Part shown: piece after piece, positions 19,774 to 27,718 of the stretch
Layout of the letters: each line of letters starts with the position of its first letter
How positions within the stretch are numbered: the stretch's first letter is position 1
Assembly (NCBI RefSeq): GCF_900113835.1
Contig: NZ_FOQV01000003.1
Span: 930,001-994,000, forward strand
Source of the DNA: Allobosea sp. OK403
GTDB taxonomy: Bacteria; Pseudomonadota; Alphaproteobacteria; Rhizobiales; Beijerinckiaceae
Direction: 5' to 3'
DNA length: 64,000 bases
Made by a program: the position numbers and the translations under genes
Notes under the pieces: generated by a model
Databases searched by the model: none
What the model saw: the letters and a program-made list of their open reading frames with translations, nothing else
Told to the model about the DNA's origin: nothing

Positions 19774-21815
19774 CACGCGGCCTCCGGCGTTCTGTCGCTC
19801 TCGGCGCGGTTTTGGCCGAGCGTCACGAGCTGGGCGACGTCGAGGATAAGGGCTGCCGAGCCATCGCCGAGGATGGTGGCGCCGGAGAACATCGTGACGT
19901 CGGCATGGAGCTTGGAGAGCGACTTGATCACCGTCTGATGGCTGCCGATGATCTGATCGACGACGAAGCCGATGCGGGTATCGCCCATCATGGTGATGAT
20001 GATCTTCTGGTGCGGATCAGCCTCGCCCTCAGCCTCGAAGAGATCGCGCAGGCGCAGGAAGGGCACGAGATCGCCGCGCACATTGAGGAAGCTGCGCCCC
20101 TTGGAACGGGCCTCGATCGCCGGCGTCAGCTCGACGCATTCCTCCACCGCCGAGAGCGGGATGATGTAGCGCCCCTCGCCGACGCGGATCAGCAGACCCT
20201 CGATAATGGCCAGCGTCAGCGGCAGACGCAGCGTCACGCTCGAGCCATGGCCGGGAATCGTGGTGAGGTCGATCGTGCCGCGCATGGCCTCGATCGTGCG
20301 TTTGACCACATCCATGCCGACGCCGCGGCCCGACAGCGCCGAGATCGTCTTGGCCGTCGAGAAACCGGGATGAAACAGGAACTGGTGGATCTCGTGCTCG
20401 CTCAGGGGAGCGCCCGGCTGGATCAGCCCCTGCTCCTCCGCCTTGGCGCGGATGCGCGCCGTGTCCAGCCCCGCCCCGTCATCCTGTACCGTGACGAGTA
20501 CCTGCGCACCGACATAACGCGCGGCAAGCTCGATGCGCCCGGTCGGCGACTTGTTCGTGCCTGCACGCCGCTCGGCGCTCTCGATGCCGTGGTCGATCGC
20601 ATTGCGAATGAGGTGGACGAGCGGATCGGCAAGGCGCTCGATCATGGTCTTGTCGAGCTCGGTGTCCTCGCCGATCGCAACGAAATCCACCGGCTTGCCG
20701 AGATCACGCGAGAGATCATGGACAAGGCGGCGGAAGCGGCCAAAGAGCGAGCCCATCGGCACCATGCGCACGCCCATGGTCGTGTCGCGCAGGCCCGATG
20801 CCAAGCGCTCGATTTCCTCGGCGATCGCCTTGATGGCGAGGTCTGTGCCGGCATGGGCGAGTTGGCTGAGCCGTGCCTGGGCGATGACGAGTTCGCCGAC
20901 ACGGTCCATCAATTCGTCGAGGCGCTCGGCCTGGACACGGACCGTCGAGCTCTTGTCATCGGCGCGCCGGTTGAACTCGACCTTCTCTGGCGCGGCCGAT
21001 GCCGTGGGAGCGGCAACGGTCGGGTGCTCGGCTACGGCGCGCGGCGCTGGAGCCTCCGGCTCGACATCCGGCATCGACATGTCGAGCGCGGCAAAGAGCG
21101 GCGAGGCGACTTCATCGAGGGCAGTGATGACGAGCTTCATCTCGTCGCGCACGAACATGAAGACGTCCTCGATCTCGTCCTTCCCGCAGGCGCTGTGCAG
21201 CGTGACGGTCCAGGCGATCAGGCAAGCCTCGGGATCAAGCGCGGCCAGCTCGGGAACCGCATCGAGATTGGCCTGAATGCGGCAAGAACCAAGTGCGCGC
21301 AGATCATCGAGAAGAACGAGCGGATTGGTGCCGTTGCGCAGAATTTCGGGCTCGAAGGCGATCTCGATCATCCAGCCGGCTGGCGTGGGCGCCGCTTCGC
21401 GTTCTATATCGGTAGCCGGCTTGTTGTCTGCCGCGGCGGCAGGACCGCCAATCAGGCGCTGCAATTCCTCGACGATCGCCTCGCCGATGATCGGATCGGT
21501 CGAATCCGGATCGTCGATCAGGGTGCGGATGTAGTCCTTGGCCGCGAGCGAGACGGTGACGATGTCGCGGTCGGCGTCGATCTTGCCCTTGCGAATGAGG
21601 TCGAAGGCCGTCTCAAAATCATGGGTAAAGGCCGCGACCTTGTCGAAGCCGAACATCGCGCCCGACCCCTTGATCGTGTGCAGCGCCCGGAAGGCAGCGT
21701 CGATCAGATCGCGGTCCTGCGGCGTCTGGCCGAGATCAAGCAGCACGGTTTCGAGGCTGTCGAGCAACTCGGCCGCTTCCTGACGGAAGGTCTCGGTCGG
21801 ATCGAGTTCCATCAT
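19773..21815 (-). CDS. cheA: Chemotaxis histidine kinase CheA
   Basis: 680 residues. P1 (Hpt) with phospho-acceptor His46 in FRALHTIKGSGAMFG; P2-like region with Ala/Pro linkers; P3 dimerisation helices (RLDELMDRVGELVIAQARLS); P4 ATPase with LVHLIRNAIDHGIE, VQDDGAGLD and SGRGVGMDVVK; P5 CheW-like domain at the C-terminus (EGLLIRVGEGRYIIPLSAVEE). The standard full-length CheA that phosphorylates CheY and CheB. Two adjacent ATG codons (21815 and 21812) overlap the cheY stop, indicating coupling. Confidence 0.97.
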   Translation of the reverse strand: MMELDPTETFRQEAAELLDSLETVLLDLGQTPQDRDLIDAAFRALHTIKGSGAMFGFDKVAAFTHDFETAFDLIRKGKIDADRDIVTVSLAAKDYIRTLIDDPDSTDPIIGEAIVEELQRLIGGPAAAADNKPATDIEREAAPTPAGWMIEIAFEPEILRNGTNPLVLLDDLRALGSCRIQANLDAVPELAALDPEACLIAWTVTLHSACGKDEIEDVFMFVRDEMKLVITALDEVASPLFAALDMSMPDVEPEAPAPRAVAEHPTVAAPTASAAPEKVEFNRRADDKSSTVRVQAERLDELMDRVGELVIAQARLSQLAHAGTDLAIKAIAEEIERLASGLRDTTMGVRMVPMGSLFGRFRRLVHDLSRDLGKPVDFVAIGEDTELDKTMIERLADPLVHLIRNAIDHGIESAERRAGTNKSPTGRIELAARYVGAQVLVTVQDDGAGLDTARIRAKAEEQGLIQPGAPLSEHEIHQFLFHPGFSTAKTISALSGRGVGMDVVKRTIEAMRGTIDLTTIPGHGSSVTLRLPLTLAIIEGLLIRVGEGRYIIPLSAVEECVELTPAIEARSKGRSFLNVRGDLVPFLRLRDLFEAEGEADPHQKIIITMMGDTRIGFVVDQIIGSHQTVIKSLSKLHADVTMFSGATILGDGSAALILDVAQLVTLGQNRAESDRTPEAA

Positions 21816-22177
21816 GTGCGCACCAGCTTTGCGACGACGGCAAGCAGTTGCTCGGGCTTGAACGGCTTGGTGATCCAGCCGGTCGCACCGGCGGCCTTGG
21901 CCTCCTGCTTGACGGCATCGTCGGATTCTGTGGTCAGGAAAACGATCGGCACACCCATGAAGGAAGGCAGCGCCCGCAGGCCCCGGATCATCGCCATGCC
22001 GTTCATCACCGGCATGTTCAGATCGGTGATCACAAGGTCGAAGCTCTGCGTCTTGGCCTTGGCAAGCCCTTCCGAGCCGTCGCCGGCCTCGACCACATTA
22101 TGGCCGGCAGGACCGAGCACGAGCTTGATCATCTGCCTTACGCTGGGGGAATCATCGACGGTGAGAATCGTCGCCAT
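21812..22177 (-). CDS. cheY: Chemotaxis response regulator CheY
   Basis: 121 residues, a single receiver domain: acidic pair in TVDDSPSVRQ, phospho-acceptor Asp in LVITDLNMPVMNG, Thr in FLTTES and Lys in TKPFKPEQ. Phospho-CheY binds the flagellar switch, or acts as a phosphate sink in multi-CheY systems. Start at ATG 22177 because the receiver begins there; the longer open frame upstream reads through the STAS gene. The only cheY visible in this operon. Confidence 0.95.
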   Translation of the reverse strand: MATILTVDDSPSVRQMIKLVLGPAGHNVVEAGDGSEGLAKAKTQSFDLVITDLNMPVMNGMAMIRGLRALPSFMGVPIVFLTTESDDAVKQEAKAAGATGWITKPFKPEQLLAVVAKLVRT

Positions 22178-22182
22178 GGTAA

Positions 22183-22473
22183 TCAGACCTCGCTGATGAG
22201 AATGCGGTCGGCGGAAGGCGACAGCGCAAGGCCGGCCCGCGCCAGCGTGGTGCTCAGAACCTCCGGCACACCCTCCAGCCGCAGGAGGCGTCCGGAATCG
22301 GCCGCCGTCTTGCTGGCCGAGACCAGGAGTTGGACGGCGGCGATGTCGCAAGCTGTGATCGCGGAGCAATCGATGACGAGATCGCCGCTCGACTTGAAGG
22401 CGGCGACCACTTCAACATGGAAAGGCCTGATCGAGCGCAAGGAGCAGTCGACAGGCATATTCACCGTTGGCAT
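22183..22473 (-). CDS. STAS-domain protein, first gene of the chemotaxis operon
   Basis: 96 residues, a compact STAS (sulfate transporter/anti-sigma antagonist) fold: LVIDCSAITACDIAAVQLL is the central strand-helix. The serine normally phosphorylated in anti-sigma antagonists (DSSG) is absent here (DIAA), so control by Ser phosphorylation is unlikely. STAS proteins beside cheA-cheY occur in other alphaproteobacteria; Sinorhizobium CheS assists CheY dephosphorylation by CheA. A similar role is inference. ATG 22473 has GGAAAG upstream; a GTG two codons earlier is possible. It is separated from cheY by five bases. Confidence 0.75.
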   Translation of the reverse strand: MPTVNMPVDCSLRSIRPFHVEVVAAFKSSGDLVIDCSAITACDIAAVQLLVSASKTAADSGRLLRLEGVPEVLSTTLARAGLALSPSADRILISEV

Positions 22474-22637
22474 GAACACTCACTTTCCGTTGAGTCACAT
22501 CGCCACGAGACAAAGCGATATACCCAACCACGCAACGCTACTTACTTCCTCAAGCTTGCGCACAGAGGACTACGACCCGAGCACTGAACTCCCGGGATTA
22601 TTTGAAGCTGAATGACCAATTACCGCTGATTATTGTC

Positions 22638-22663
22638 GGTTAATTCTGATCGATGTATTAACC
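22638..22663. promoter_or_regulatory. Inverted repeat, candidate operator
   Basis: GGTTAAT, 12-bp spacer, ATTAACC: perfect 7-bp arms in the divergent spacer about 165 bp upstream of the STAS/cheY start. The TTAACC arms resemble CtrA half-sites, but orientation and spacing are not the TTAA-N7-TTAA consensus. Confidence 0.45.
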
Positions 22664-22861
22664 TCGAATCTTATCTTGCACCGATCGTCACAACCCTGCG
22701 TCCAGCGAATCCAGCTTGCACTAGGCGTAAATCGACTGCATGATTCGTAATATTGACCGTCGCGCTTCTTCAGAAGTTTCGGTCAACGGAAGTGGGACAT
22801 GGGGCATTCAGCATCGAGCCCGCCGGGATCCAGATCCGGCGGCGATTACGGCTACACTCAC

Positions 22862-22912
22862 GCGCGATCCAAGACTTGCGCGCGATCCAAGATTTGCGCG
22901 CGATCCAGGACC
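22862..22912. repeat. 18-bp tandem repeat, 2.8 copies
   Basis: Units GCGCGATCCAAGACTTGC, then the same with one change (ATTTGC), then a partial third copy (GCGCGATCCAGGACC). It lies about 62-112 bp before the chosen start of the AraC-type regulator. If translation began at the in-frame ATG 22740, the repeats would encode RDPRxA units. Confidence 0.8.
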
Positions 22913-22973
22913 GGTCGAGCGGAGCCGCTTTCGTGGCTCGCTGCCTCCCTCATCCGTCTCGCGGAGCACGCCG

Positions 22974-23993
22974 ATGCCGGCTGACTTTCATAAAGGAACG
23001 GTTCATCCGGCTCGCACGCGGCATTTCGTGACGCACGACATCGACGAGGCGATCGAGCATTTCGCAGCCTGCGGTTTCAGGCTTGCTCTTCAACCGCTGG
23101 GCGCCCGCTCCGGGCGGATCGAGTTCAACGCGATCAGCCGGGCCTGCGACGGCATGTCGTTTTTCCGCACGAGCTTCGAGGAGCCGGTGGAGATTCGCCA
23201 CCACGAGATTTTCGACGGCTTTCAAATCGTGACGCCGCTGAGCGGCTCGACGACGATCATGCTTGGCGATGACACTATCGAATGCGCGCGCTCGGGCTCC
23301 ATCCTGCTCGACATGCGCGAGGTGAAATCAACCCGCCGCTCGGCCCGGTCGGAGAACTGTACAATCCAGATCGAGCAGCGCCTGCTGACGCATCGCCTCT
23401 TCGAACTCACCGGCGCGCCGGTCTTGCGCAGGCTTCGCTTCACGCCGCAATTCGATGCCCGCAACCATGCGTCACAAGCCTTGCGCGCCTTCCTCTCCGC
23501 GCTTGATCGAACGATGCTGCTGCCCGCGCTCGAGGAGGCGCCACACAGCGCCGGCAGGCTCTCGGCGTTGCTGATCGACCTCATTCTCGAGATTCTTCCG
23601 CATAATTATCAAGATGCCCTGTCTCGCCACGCGAACGCCATCGTTCCCAAACATGTCAGGCGTGCGATCGACTATATCGAGCGCCATGCCGAGGGTTCAC
23701 TTTCGCTGGAGGACCTCGTCACCGTCTCCGGTGTCAGCCTGCGGGCTCTGCAATATGGCTTCCAGAAATTCCTTGGCGTCTCGATCTCGGACTATGAGCG
23801 CTCGGTGCGCCTGGACCGCGCGCGCCGCGACATCGAACGCAATCCAGGCGAGCGCGTCGCTGTGGTCGCCAAACGCTGGAATTTCTCGAACTTCACGCGC
23901 TTCAACACGCAGTTCGAAGCCGCATTCGGGATCAGCGCCGTCGCCCTGCGCACCAGCCGCAACCAGCATGCGGAGCGCGAAACCGGCGAGTGA
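22974..23993 (+). CDS. AraC-family transcriptional regulator
   Basis: 339 residues. The N-terminal ligand/cupin-like half (1-210) belongs to the AraC-binding-like type (FQIVTPLSGSTTIMLGDDTI). The C-terminal double helix-turn-helix (about 230-335) shows LEDLVTVSGVSLRALQYGFQ and VAVVAKRWNFSNFTRFNTQF, typical of AraC/XylS proteins. Start at ATG 22974 because CGGAG precedes it and the conserved domain begins soon after. An in-frame ATG at 22740 would add 78 low-complexity residues including the repeat-encoded RDPRxA units. Divergent from the che operon; target unknown. Confidence 0.85.
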   Translation: MPADFHKGTVHPARTRHFVTHDIDEAIEHFAACGFRLALQPLGARSGRIEFNAISRACDGMSFFRTSFEEPVEIRHHEIFDGFQIVTPLSGSTTIMLGDDTIECARSGSILLDMREVKSTRRSARSENCTIQIEQRLLTHRLFELTGAPVLRRLRFTPQFDARNHASQALRAFLSALDRTMLLPALEEAPHSAGRLSALLIDLILEILPHNYQDALSRHANAIVPKHVRRAIDYIERHAEGSLSLEDLVTVSGVSLRALQYGFQKFLGVSISDYERSVRLDRARRDIERNPGERVAVVAKRWNFSNFTRFNTQFEAAFGISAVALRTSRNQHAERETGE

Positions 23994-24023
23994 GGCAAAG
24001 CCGGTGCGCATGAGAGCCCGTTT

Positions 24024-24266
24024 GGAAACTCCAGCCCTCATCCTGGGGAGCCGCGGCGCGCGGCGTCTCGAAAGATGCTCCAGACGGTTCGGGAGCCTCC
24101 TGAAGCATCCTTCGAGATAGAGCATTTCTGCGTTTCCCCGAATCGCGGAAATACTCTATCTCTTTGCTTTAATGCGCTTTCTTCACGCGAACCGGTGTCC
24201 ACTTCGCTCGAAAACGCGCCAAGCTCCTGCGGAGCGCTCCTCAGGATGAGGGCTCAGAAGATTTCC
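24024..24266. repeat. Palindromic repeat containing a nested family-1 element
   Basis: Outer arms AGCCCTCATCCT (about 24033-24044) and AGGATGAGGGCT (24243-24254), each followed or preceded outward by GGAAA/TTTCC. The interior starts as one palindromic sequence (CTCGAAAGATGCTCC ... GAAGCATCCTTCGAGA) and is interrupted at 24118-24217 by a family-1 repeat. It fills most of the 283-bp gap between the AraC-type gene and phoR. Confidence 0.7.
24118..24217. repeat. Two-hairpin palindromic repeat, family 1, copy B
   Basis: 100 bp, from TAGAGCATTTCTGCG to CGAAAACGC. Same two-hairpin plan as 10355-10460 with a few substitutions (mismatches in hairpin 1, GCTTTAATGCGCTTTC in hairpin 2). Embedded in another palindromic element (24024-24266). 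Confidence 0.85.
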
Positions 24267-24276
24267 AAACCGGAGC

Positions 24277-25338
24277 TCAGGACACGCTCCGAGATGCCGG
24301 TCCGAGGCGCGGGAAGATCGCCTTGAAAGTCGCGCCCTGCCCCAGCAGGCTCTCGATGGTGAGGCGCCCGCGATGGCGCAGCACGATGTGCTTGACGATA
24401 GCCAGGCCAAGGCCGGTTCCGCCCGCTTCGCGGCTGGCGGCGGTGTCGACCCGGTAGAAGCGCTCGGTCAGGCGCGGCAGGTGTTCGGGCGCGATGCCGG
24501 GCCCGTCGTCGCGCACGCTGACGCTGGCCTCGGTCGCGCCGTCGACGACATCGATCGCGACCTCACCGTCCTTGCGGCCGTATTTGATGGCATTCTCGAC
24601 CAGATTCTCCATCAACCGCAGCAATTCATCGCGATCGCCGGCCACCTTCACCGGCTGCTCGGGCAGCGACAGGCGCAGATTCACATTGCGCTCGCGCGCC
24701 ATCAGCGCCAGCGAATCGACGATCTCGCGCGAGATACCGGCGAGATCGACCGGGGTTTCGGGCGCCAGATGGGCGCGCAGTTCGATGCGCGAGAGCGAGA
24801 GCAGGTCGTCGACGAGGCGCGCCATGCGCAGGCCCTGCTCGCGCATGATCGTCAGGAAGCGGTCGCGCGCGCCGGCGTCGTTGCGGGCCGGGCCCTGCAG
24901 CGTCTCGACGAAGCCAAGCAGCGAGGCCAAAGGCGTGCGCAGTTCATGGCTGGCATTGGCAACGAAATCGACCCGCATACGCTCGGTGACGCGCTGCTCG
25001 CTGAGATCCTCGAAGGTCAGCAGCAGAGAGCGCCGCCCGCCCGCCGCCCGCAAGGCCGCGATATGGATCCGAAAGGTGCGTTCGACCGGCACGCGCTCGA
25101 CCAGTTCGATGACGCGGCGCCCGCCCTGGCTCGAGACCTGCTCCATCGCCCCGATCAGATCGGGATCGCGCATGACGAGCGTCAATTGCCGGCCCTTGTC
25201 GAGGGCGGGGATCAGTGCGCTCATCGCCGGGCTCAACGCCTGGACGACGCCTTGCGCATCGAGCAGCACGACGGCCGCGCCGAGCGCCCCGATCAGGGCG
25301 AGCGTGGCGGGGGCATTGGGATCGACAGTCTCGAACAT
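24277..25338 (-). CDS. phoR: PhoR-like sensor histidine kinase without visible membrane anchor
   Basis: 353 residues. A PAS domain (about 8-115, LIGALGAAVVLLDAQGVVQA at its start), then HisKA with VANASHELRTPLASLLGFVE (His131), then HATPase (MENLVENAIKYGRK, VRDDGPGI, GGTGLGLAIVKHI). Order and motifs match PhoR, the phosphate-starvation kinase, but with the ATG at 25338 there is no clear transmembrane segment, unlike typical PhoR. The frame upstream to 25437 adds no hydrophobic helix. phoB and pstSCAB are not adjacent. Divergent from ppk2, which supports a phosphate theme. The exact PhoR assignment is uncertain; a related PAS kinase is possible. Confidence 0.7.
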   Translation of the reverse strand: MFETVDPNAPATLALIGALGAAVVLLDAQGVVQALSPAMSALIPALDKGRQLTLVMRDPDLIGAMEQVSSQGGRRVIELVERVPVERTFRIHIAALRAAGGRRSLLLTFEDLSEQRVTERMRVDFVANASHELRTPLASLLGFVETLQGPARNDAGARDRFLTIMREQGLRMARLVDDLLSLSRIELRAHLAPETPVDLAGISREIVDSLALMARERNVNLRLSLPEQPVKVAGDRDELLRLMENLVENAIKYGRKDGEVAIDVVDGATEASVSVRDDGPGIAPEHLPRLTERFYRVDTAASREAGGTGLGLAIVKHIVLRHRGRLTIESLLGQGATFKAIFPRLGPASRSVS

Positions 25339-25493
25339 CGGGCACGGCCTTGCACTGTCCTCTCGCCACCGAGGCGGGCGCGAGAGCCAGACGATGCGAG
25401 AGAATGTCTTCCTGATCGGATCGCCGGCGCACGTCAATTCCCTTGACCGTGCGCACAGGTTAGCTTGCCAGCCAAGGATCAGGGAGCAAGACG
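25339..25493. promoter_or_regulatory. Divergent promoter region phoR-like / ppk2
   Basis: 155 bp between divergent genes. I see a ribosome-binding site for ppk2 (AGGGAG, about 9 bp before the ATG) but no convincing Pho box. Confidence 0.4.
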
Positions 25494-26459
25494 ATGGCGA
25501 AGAGCTTTTCCGGATACAAGCTGAAGGGGGCCATCCAGCTCCCGCCCAAGGCGAAGGGACGGTCCAAGGTCTCCGCCAAAAAGCGGACCGCCTCGGATAA
25601 ACCAGCGAACAAATCCGATGCCTTCGACATCGAAGCGGACACCTTGCCCCAACACATCGTCGATGCCGCCTTCCACAGCGGCGGCTACCCCTATGACAAG
25701 CGCATGAAGCGCAAGCACTACAACAAGGAGATGGAGCCGCTGCAGATCGAATTGCAAAAGCTCCTGGCCTGGGTGCGCGAGACCGGCGAGCGTATCGCCA
25801 TCGTGCTCGAAGGCCGCGACGGCGCCGGCAAGGGCGGCACGATCACCCGCTTCACCCAGCATCTCAACCCGCGCCAGGCGCGCGTGGTGGCGCTGCCGAA
25901 GCCCTCCGACACCGAGAAGGGACAATGGTATTTCCAGCGCTATGCCGCGGAAATGCCGGCGGCGGGCGAGATCGTGTTCTTCGACCGCTCCTGGTACAAT
26001 CGCGCCGGCGTCGAGCGTGTGATGGAGTTCTGCACGTCCGACCAGACCGACGCCTTCCTGCGCGAGGCCCCCGTCTTCGAGGGCATGCTGACGCGCGACG
26101 GCATCCGCATGATAAAAATCTTCCTGACGATCAGCCGCGAGATGCAGATGATGCGGCTGCATGCGCGCTGGCACGACCCGCTCAAACGCTGGAAGCTGTC
26201 GCCGATCGATTTCGAGGCGATCCCGCGCTTCGACGCCTATTCCGAGGCCTTCGACGAAATCCTGGAGCGCAGCTCGACCTCATGGGCGCCCTGGAGTGTG
26301 GTGCGCGGCAACGACAAGTTCCGCACTCGACTCAATGCCATCCGTCTCGTGCTCCAGGCCATTCCCTACAAGGACAAGGATGAGGCGGCGATCGGCGAAC
26401 TCGACCACAAGATCACGCTGAGCGCGACGCGCTATCTCGACAAGGGCGGGGAGAAATAA
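25494..26459 (+). CDS. ppk2: Polyphosphate kinase 2 (PPK2 family)
   Basis: 321 residues. Basic N-terminal extension (about 1-50), then the P-loop kinase domain: Walker A GRDGAGKGG (107-115), IVFFDRSWYNRAGVE with the Walker B Asp (about 164), and KRWKLSPID in the lid region. Single-domain length fits class I PPK2, which interconverts polyphosphate with GDP/ADP and GTP/ATP. Cytoplasmic. Divergent from the PhoR-like kinase. Confidence 0.93.
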   Translation: MAKSFSGYKLKGAIQLPPKAKGRSKVSAKKRTASDKPANKSDAFDIEADTLPQHIVDAAFHSGGYPYDKRMKRKHYNKEMEPLQIELQKLLAWVRETGERIAIVLEGRDGAGKGGTITRFTQHLNPRQARVVALPKPSDTEKGQWYFQRYAAEMPAAGEIVFFDRSWYNRAGVERVMEFCTSDQTDAFLREAPVFEGMLTRDGIRMIKIFLTISREMQMMRLHARWHDPLKRWKLSPIDFEAIPRFDAYSEAFDEILERSSTSWAPWSVVRGNDKFRTRLNAIRLVLQAIPYKDKDEAAIGELDHKITLSATRYLDKGGEK

Positions 26460-26485
26460 GCGAGATCCGGGGAGGCGGGCGGCGC

Positions 26486-27460
26486 TCAGCGCTCCCGCCG
26501 CCTGATCCGCCTGATCATCTCGTTCAGCGCCAGCAGGACCAGCGCCAGGATGAAAGGCAGCAGGTAATAGATGATGCGGAAGAGCAGCAACGCGCCGAGC
26601 ACGCCCTCGTAAGGCAGGCGGCTCAGCGCGACCAGCATCGTCGCCTCGAAGACGCCGAGCCCTCCCGGTGCGTGGCTGGCGATACCGATCAGGCAGGCGA
26701 AGACATAGACCGCCAGGAAGCTCGGATAGTCGATATTGTGCCCGCCCGGCAGCAGGACGAAGAGCACGGCCGCGGCCGCACAGACCTCGCAGGCGCCGAG
26801 GCACATCTGACCGAGCGTGATCCCCAAGCCCGGCAGCGGCAGGTTCCAGCCACTGACGCGGATGGTGCGCTCGCCGCTCGCGACCCAGGCGAGATAGCCC
26901 AGCGTGCCGACCGCCACCGCCGCGCCGACGCCCTGCACCACAAGCGGCGAGGTGCGCGCCAGCCGTGCGACGCCCTCGGAATCATAAAACAGGCAGGCGC
27001 ACAGGATCGCGCCGAGGCCGAGCCAGAAGGTCAGGCCCGCAATCACCGTCAGGCTCGCGACCTCGGAGGCGCGCACGCCCTTGGGCGAATAGATCCAGTA
27101 CCGCACCGTGCCGCCGGTCACGATCGGGAAACCGAGCGTGAAGGAGACGGAATAGCTGGTGAAGGAGGCGAGCGCCGTGGTGCGATAGGGGATGGAGAGC
27201 CCCAATCGCTTCAGCGCCAGCGCATCATAGCCGGTGAGCAGGAGATAGCTCAGCGCGGTGAAGCCGAGCGCAAGACCGAGCTGGCGCTGGCTGGCATTGG
27301 CGAAGGCCCCGGCGAGCGCGCCGGGCTCGATCTCGCGGATGATGAACCAGAGCACGACCAGCGAGGTGGCAAAGATGGTCGCGCTCGCCAGTGGGCCGAG
27401 CCACCACCAACGGCTGCGCCTGCGCAAGGGCATACCTGGCTCATGCGGGCCGAAGGACAT
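26486..27460 (-). CDS. YbhN/UPF0104-type integral membrane protein (lysylphosphatidylglycerol synthase TM-like)
   Basis: 324 residues with about eight hydrophobic helices (for example ATIFATSLVVLWFIIREI and VIAGLTFWLGLGAILCACLF). Contains the family segments FTLGFPIVTGGTVRYWIY and IASHAPGGLGVFEATML, which define the YbhN / MprF-transmembrane family. The C-terminal soluble aminoacyltransferase domain of MprF is absent, so this is the membrane module only, possibly a lipid flippase-like protein. Start at ATG 27460; the longer frame upstream is not hydrophobic or conserved in style. Precise substrate unknown. Confidence 0.85.
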   Translation of the reverse strand: MSFGPHEPGMPLRRRSRWWWLGPLASATIFATSLVVLWFIIREIEPGALAGAFANASQRQLGLALGFTALSYLLLTGYDALALKRLGLSIPYRTTALASFTSYSVSFTLGFPIVTGGTVRYWIYSPKGVRASEVASLTVIAGLTFWLGLGAILCACLFYDSEGVARLARTSPLVVQGVGAAVAVGTLGYLAWVASGERTIRVSGWNLPLPGLGITLGQMCLGACEVCAAAAVLFVLLPGGHNIDYPSFLAVYVFACLIGIASHAPGGLGVFEATMLVALSRLPYEGVLGALLLFRIIYYLLPFILALVLLALNEMIRRIRRRER

Positions 27461-27693
27461 ATGCGAACTCGCTCGAAAGCTGAACGGGACCGCACGCTGC
27501 TGCGCCAGATCCCCGGGCGGGGCGACAGGCCGCAGGACGCGACCCTGCCCGACAGATAACGCCTCGACCGGGATGCACAAGCCGGAACGGCGCGGCGAAT
27601 GCGCGCCATGAGGCTGACGCAGGTCGCGCCCGGCGGCTTTTCCGGGACGCGGCCCATTGCCATGCGGCAGCCTTTGCGGCCGCCTCATAGCGC

Positions 27694-27718
27694 AAGGATC
27701 CTTCAGGCGAGGATCCTT
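27694..27718. terminator. Stem-loop just after the ABC-F gene
   Basis: AAGGATCC, 9-nt loop, GGATCCTT: perfect 8-bp stem directly after the stop of the leftward ABC-F gene. No T-run follows, so intrinsic termination is not assured. The rest of 27461-27718 shows nothing recognisable. Confidence 0.4.

Larger units (their letters stand above)
22474..22973. promoter_or_regulatory. Divergent regulatory region between the che operon and an AraC-type regulator
   Basis: About 500 bp and more AT-rich than the surroundings, especially 22500-22740. It holds a 26-bp inverted repeat (22638-22663) and an 18-bp tandem repeat (22862-22912), described separately. Promoters for the leftward che operon and the rightward regulator must lie here, but I cannot place -35/-10 boxes with confidence. 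Confidence 0.6.

Noticed and set aside
19728..22196. Long open frame (822 codons) on the plus strand opposite cheA/cheW
   Set aside because: Shadow of the high-GC cheA coding sequence; its translation has no recognisable domains, whereas the minus strand is unmistakably CheA.
22740..22973. Longer start (ATG 22740) for the AraC-type regulator
   Set aside because: The added 78 residues are low-complexity and include the tandem repeat; CGGAG lies before ATG 22974 and the family domain starts there.
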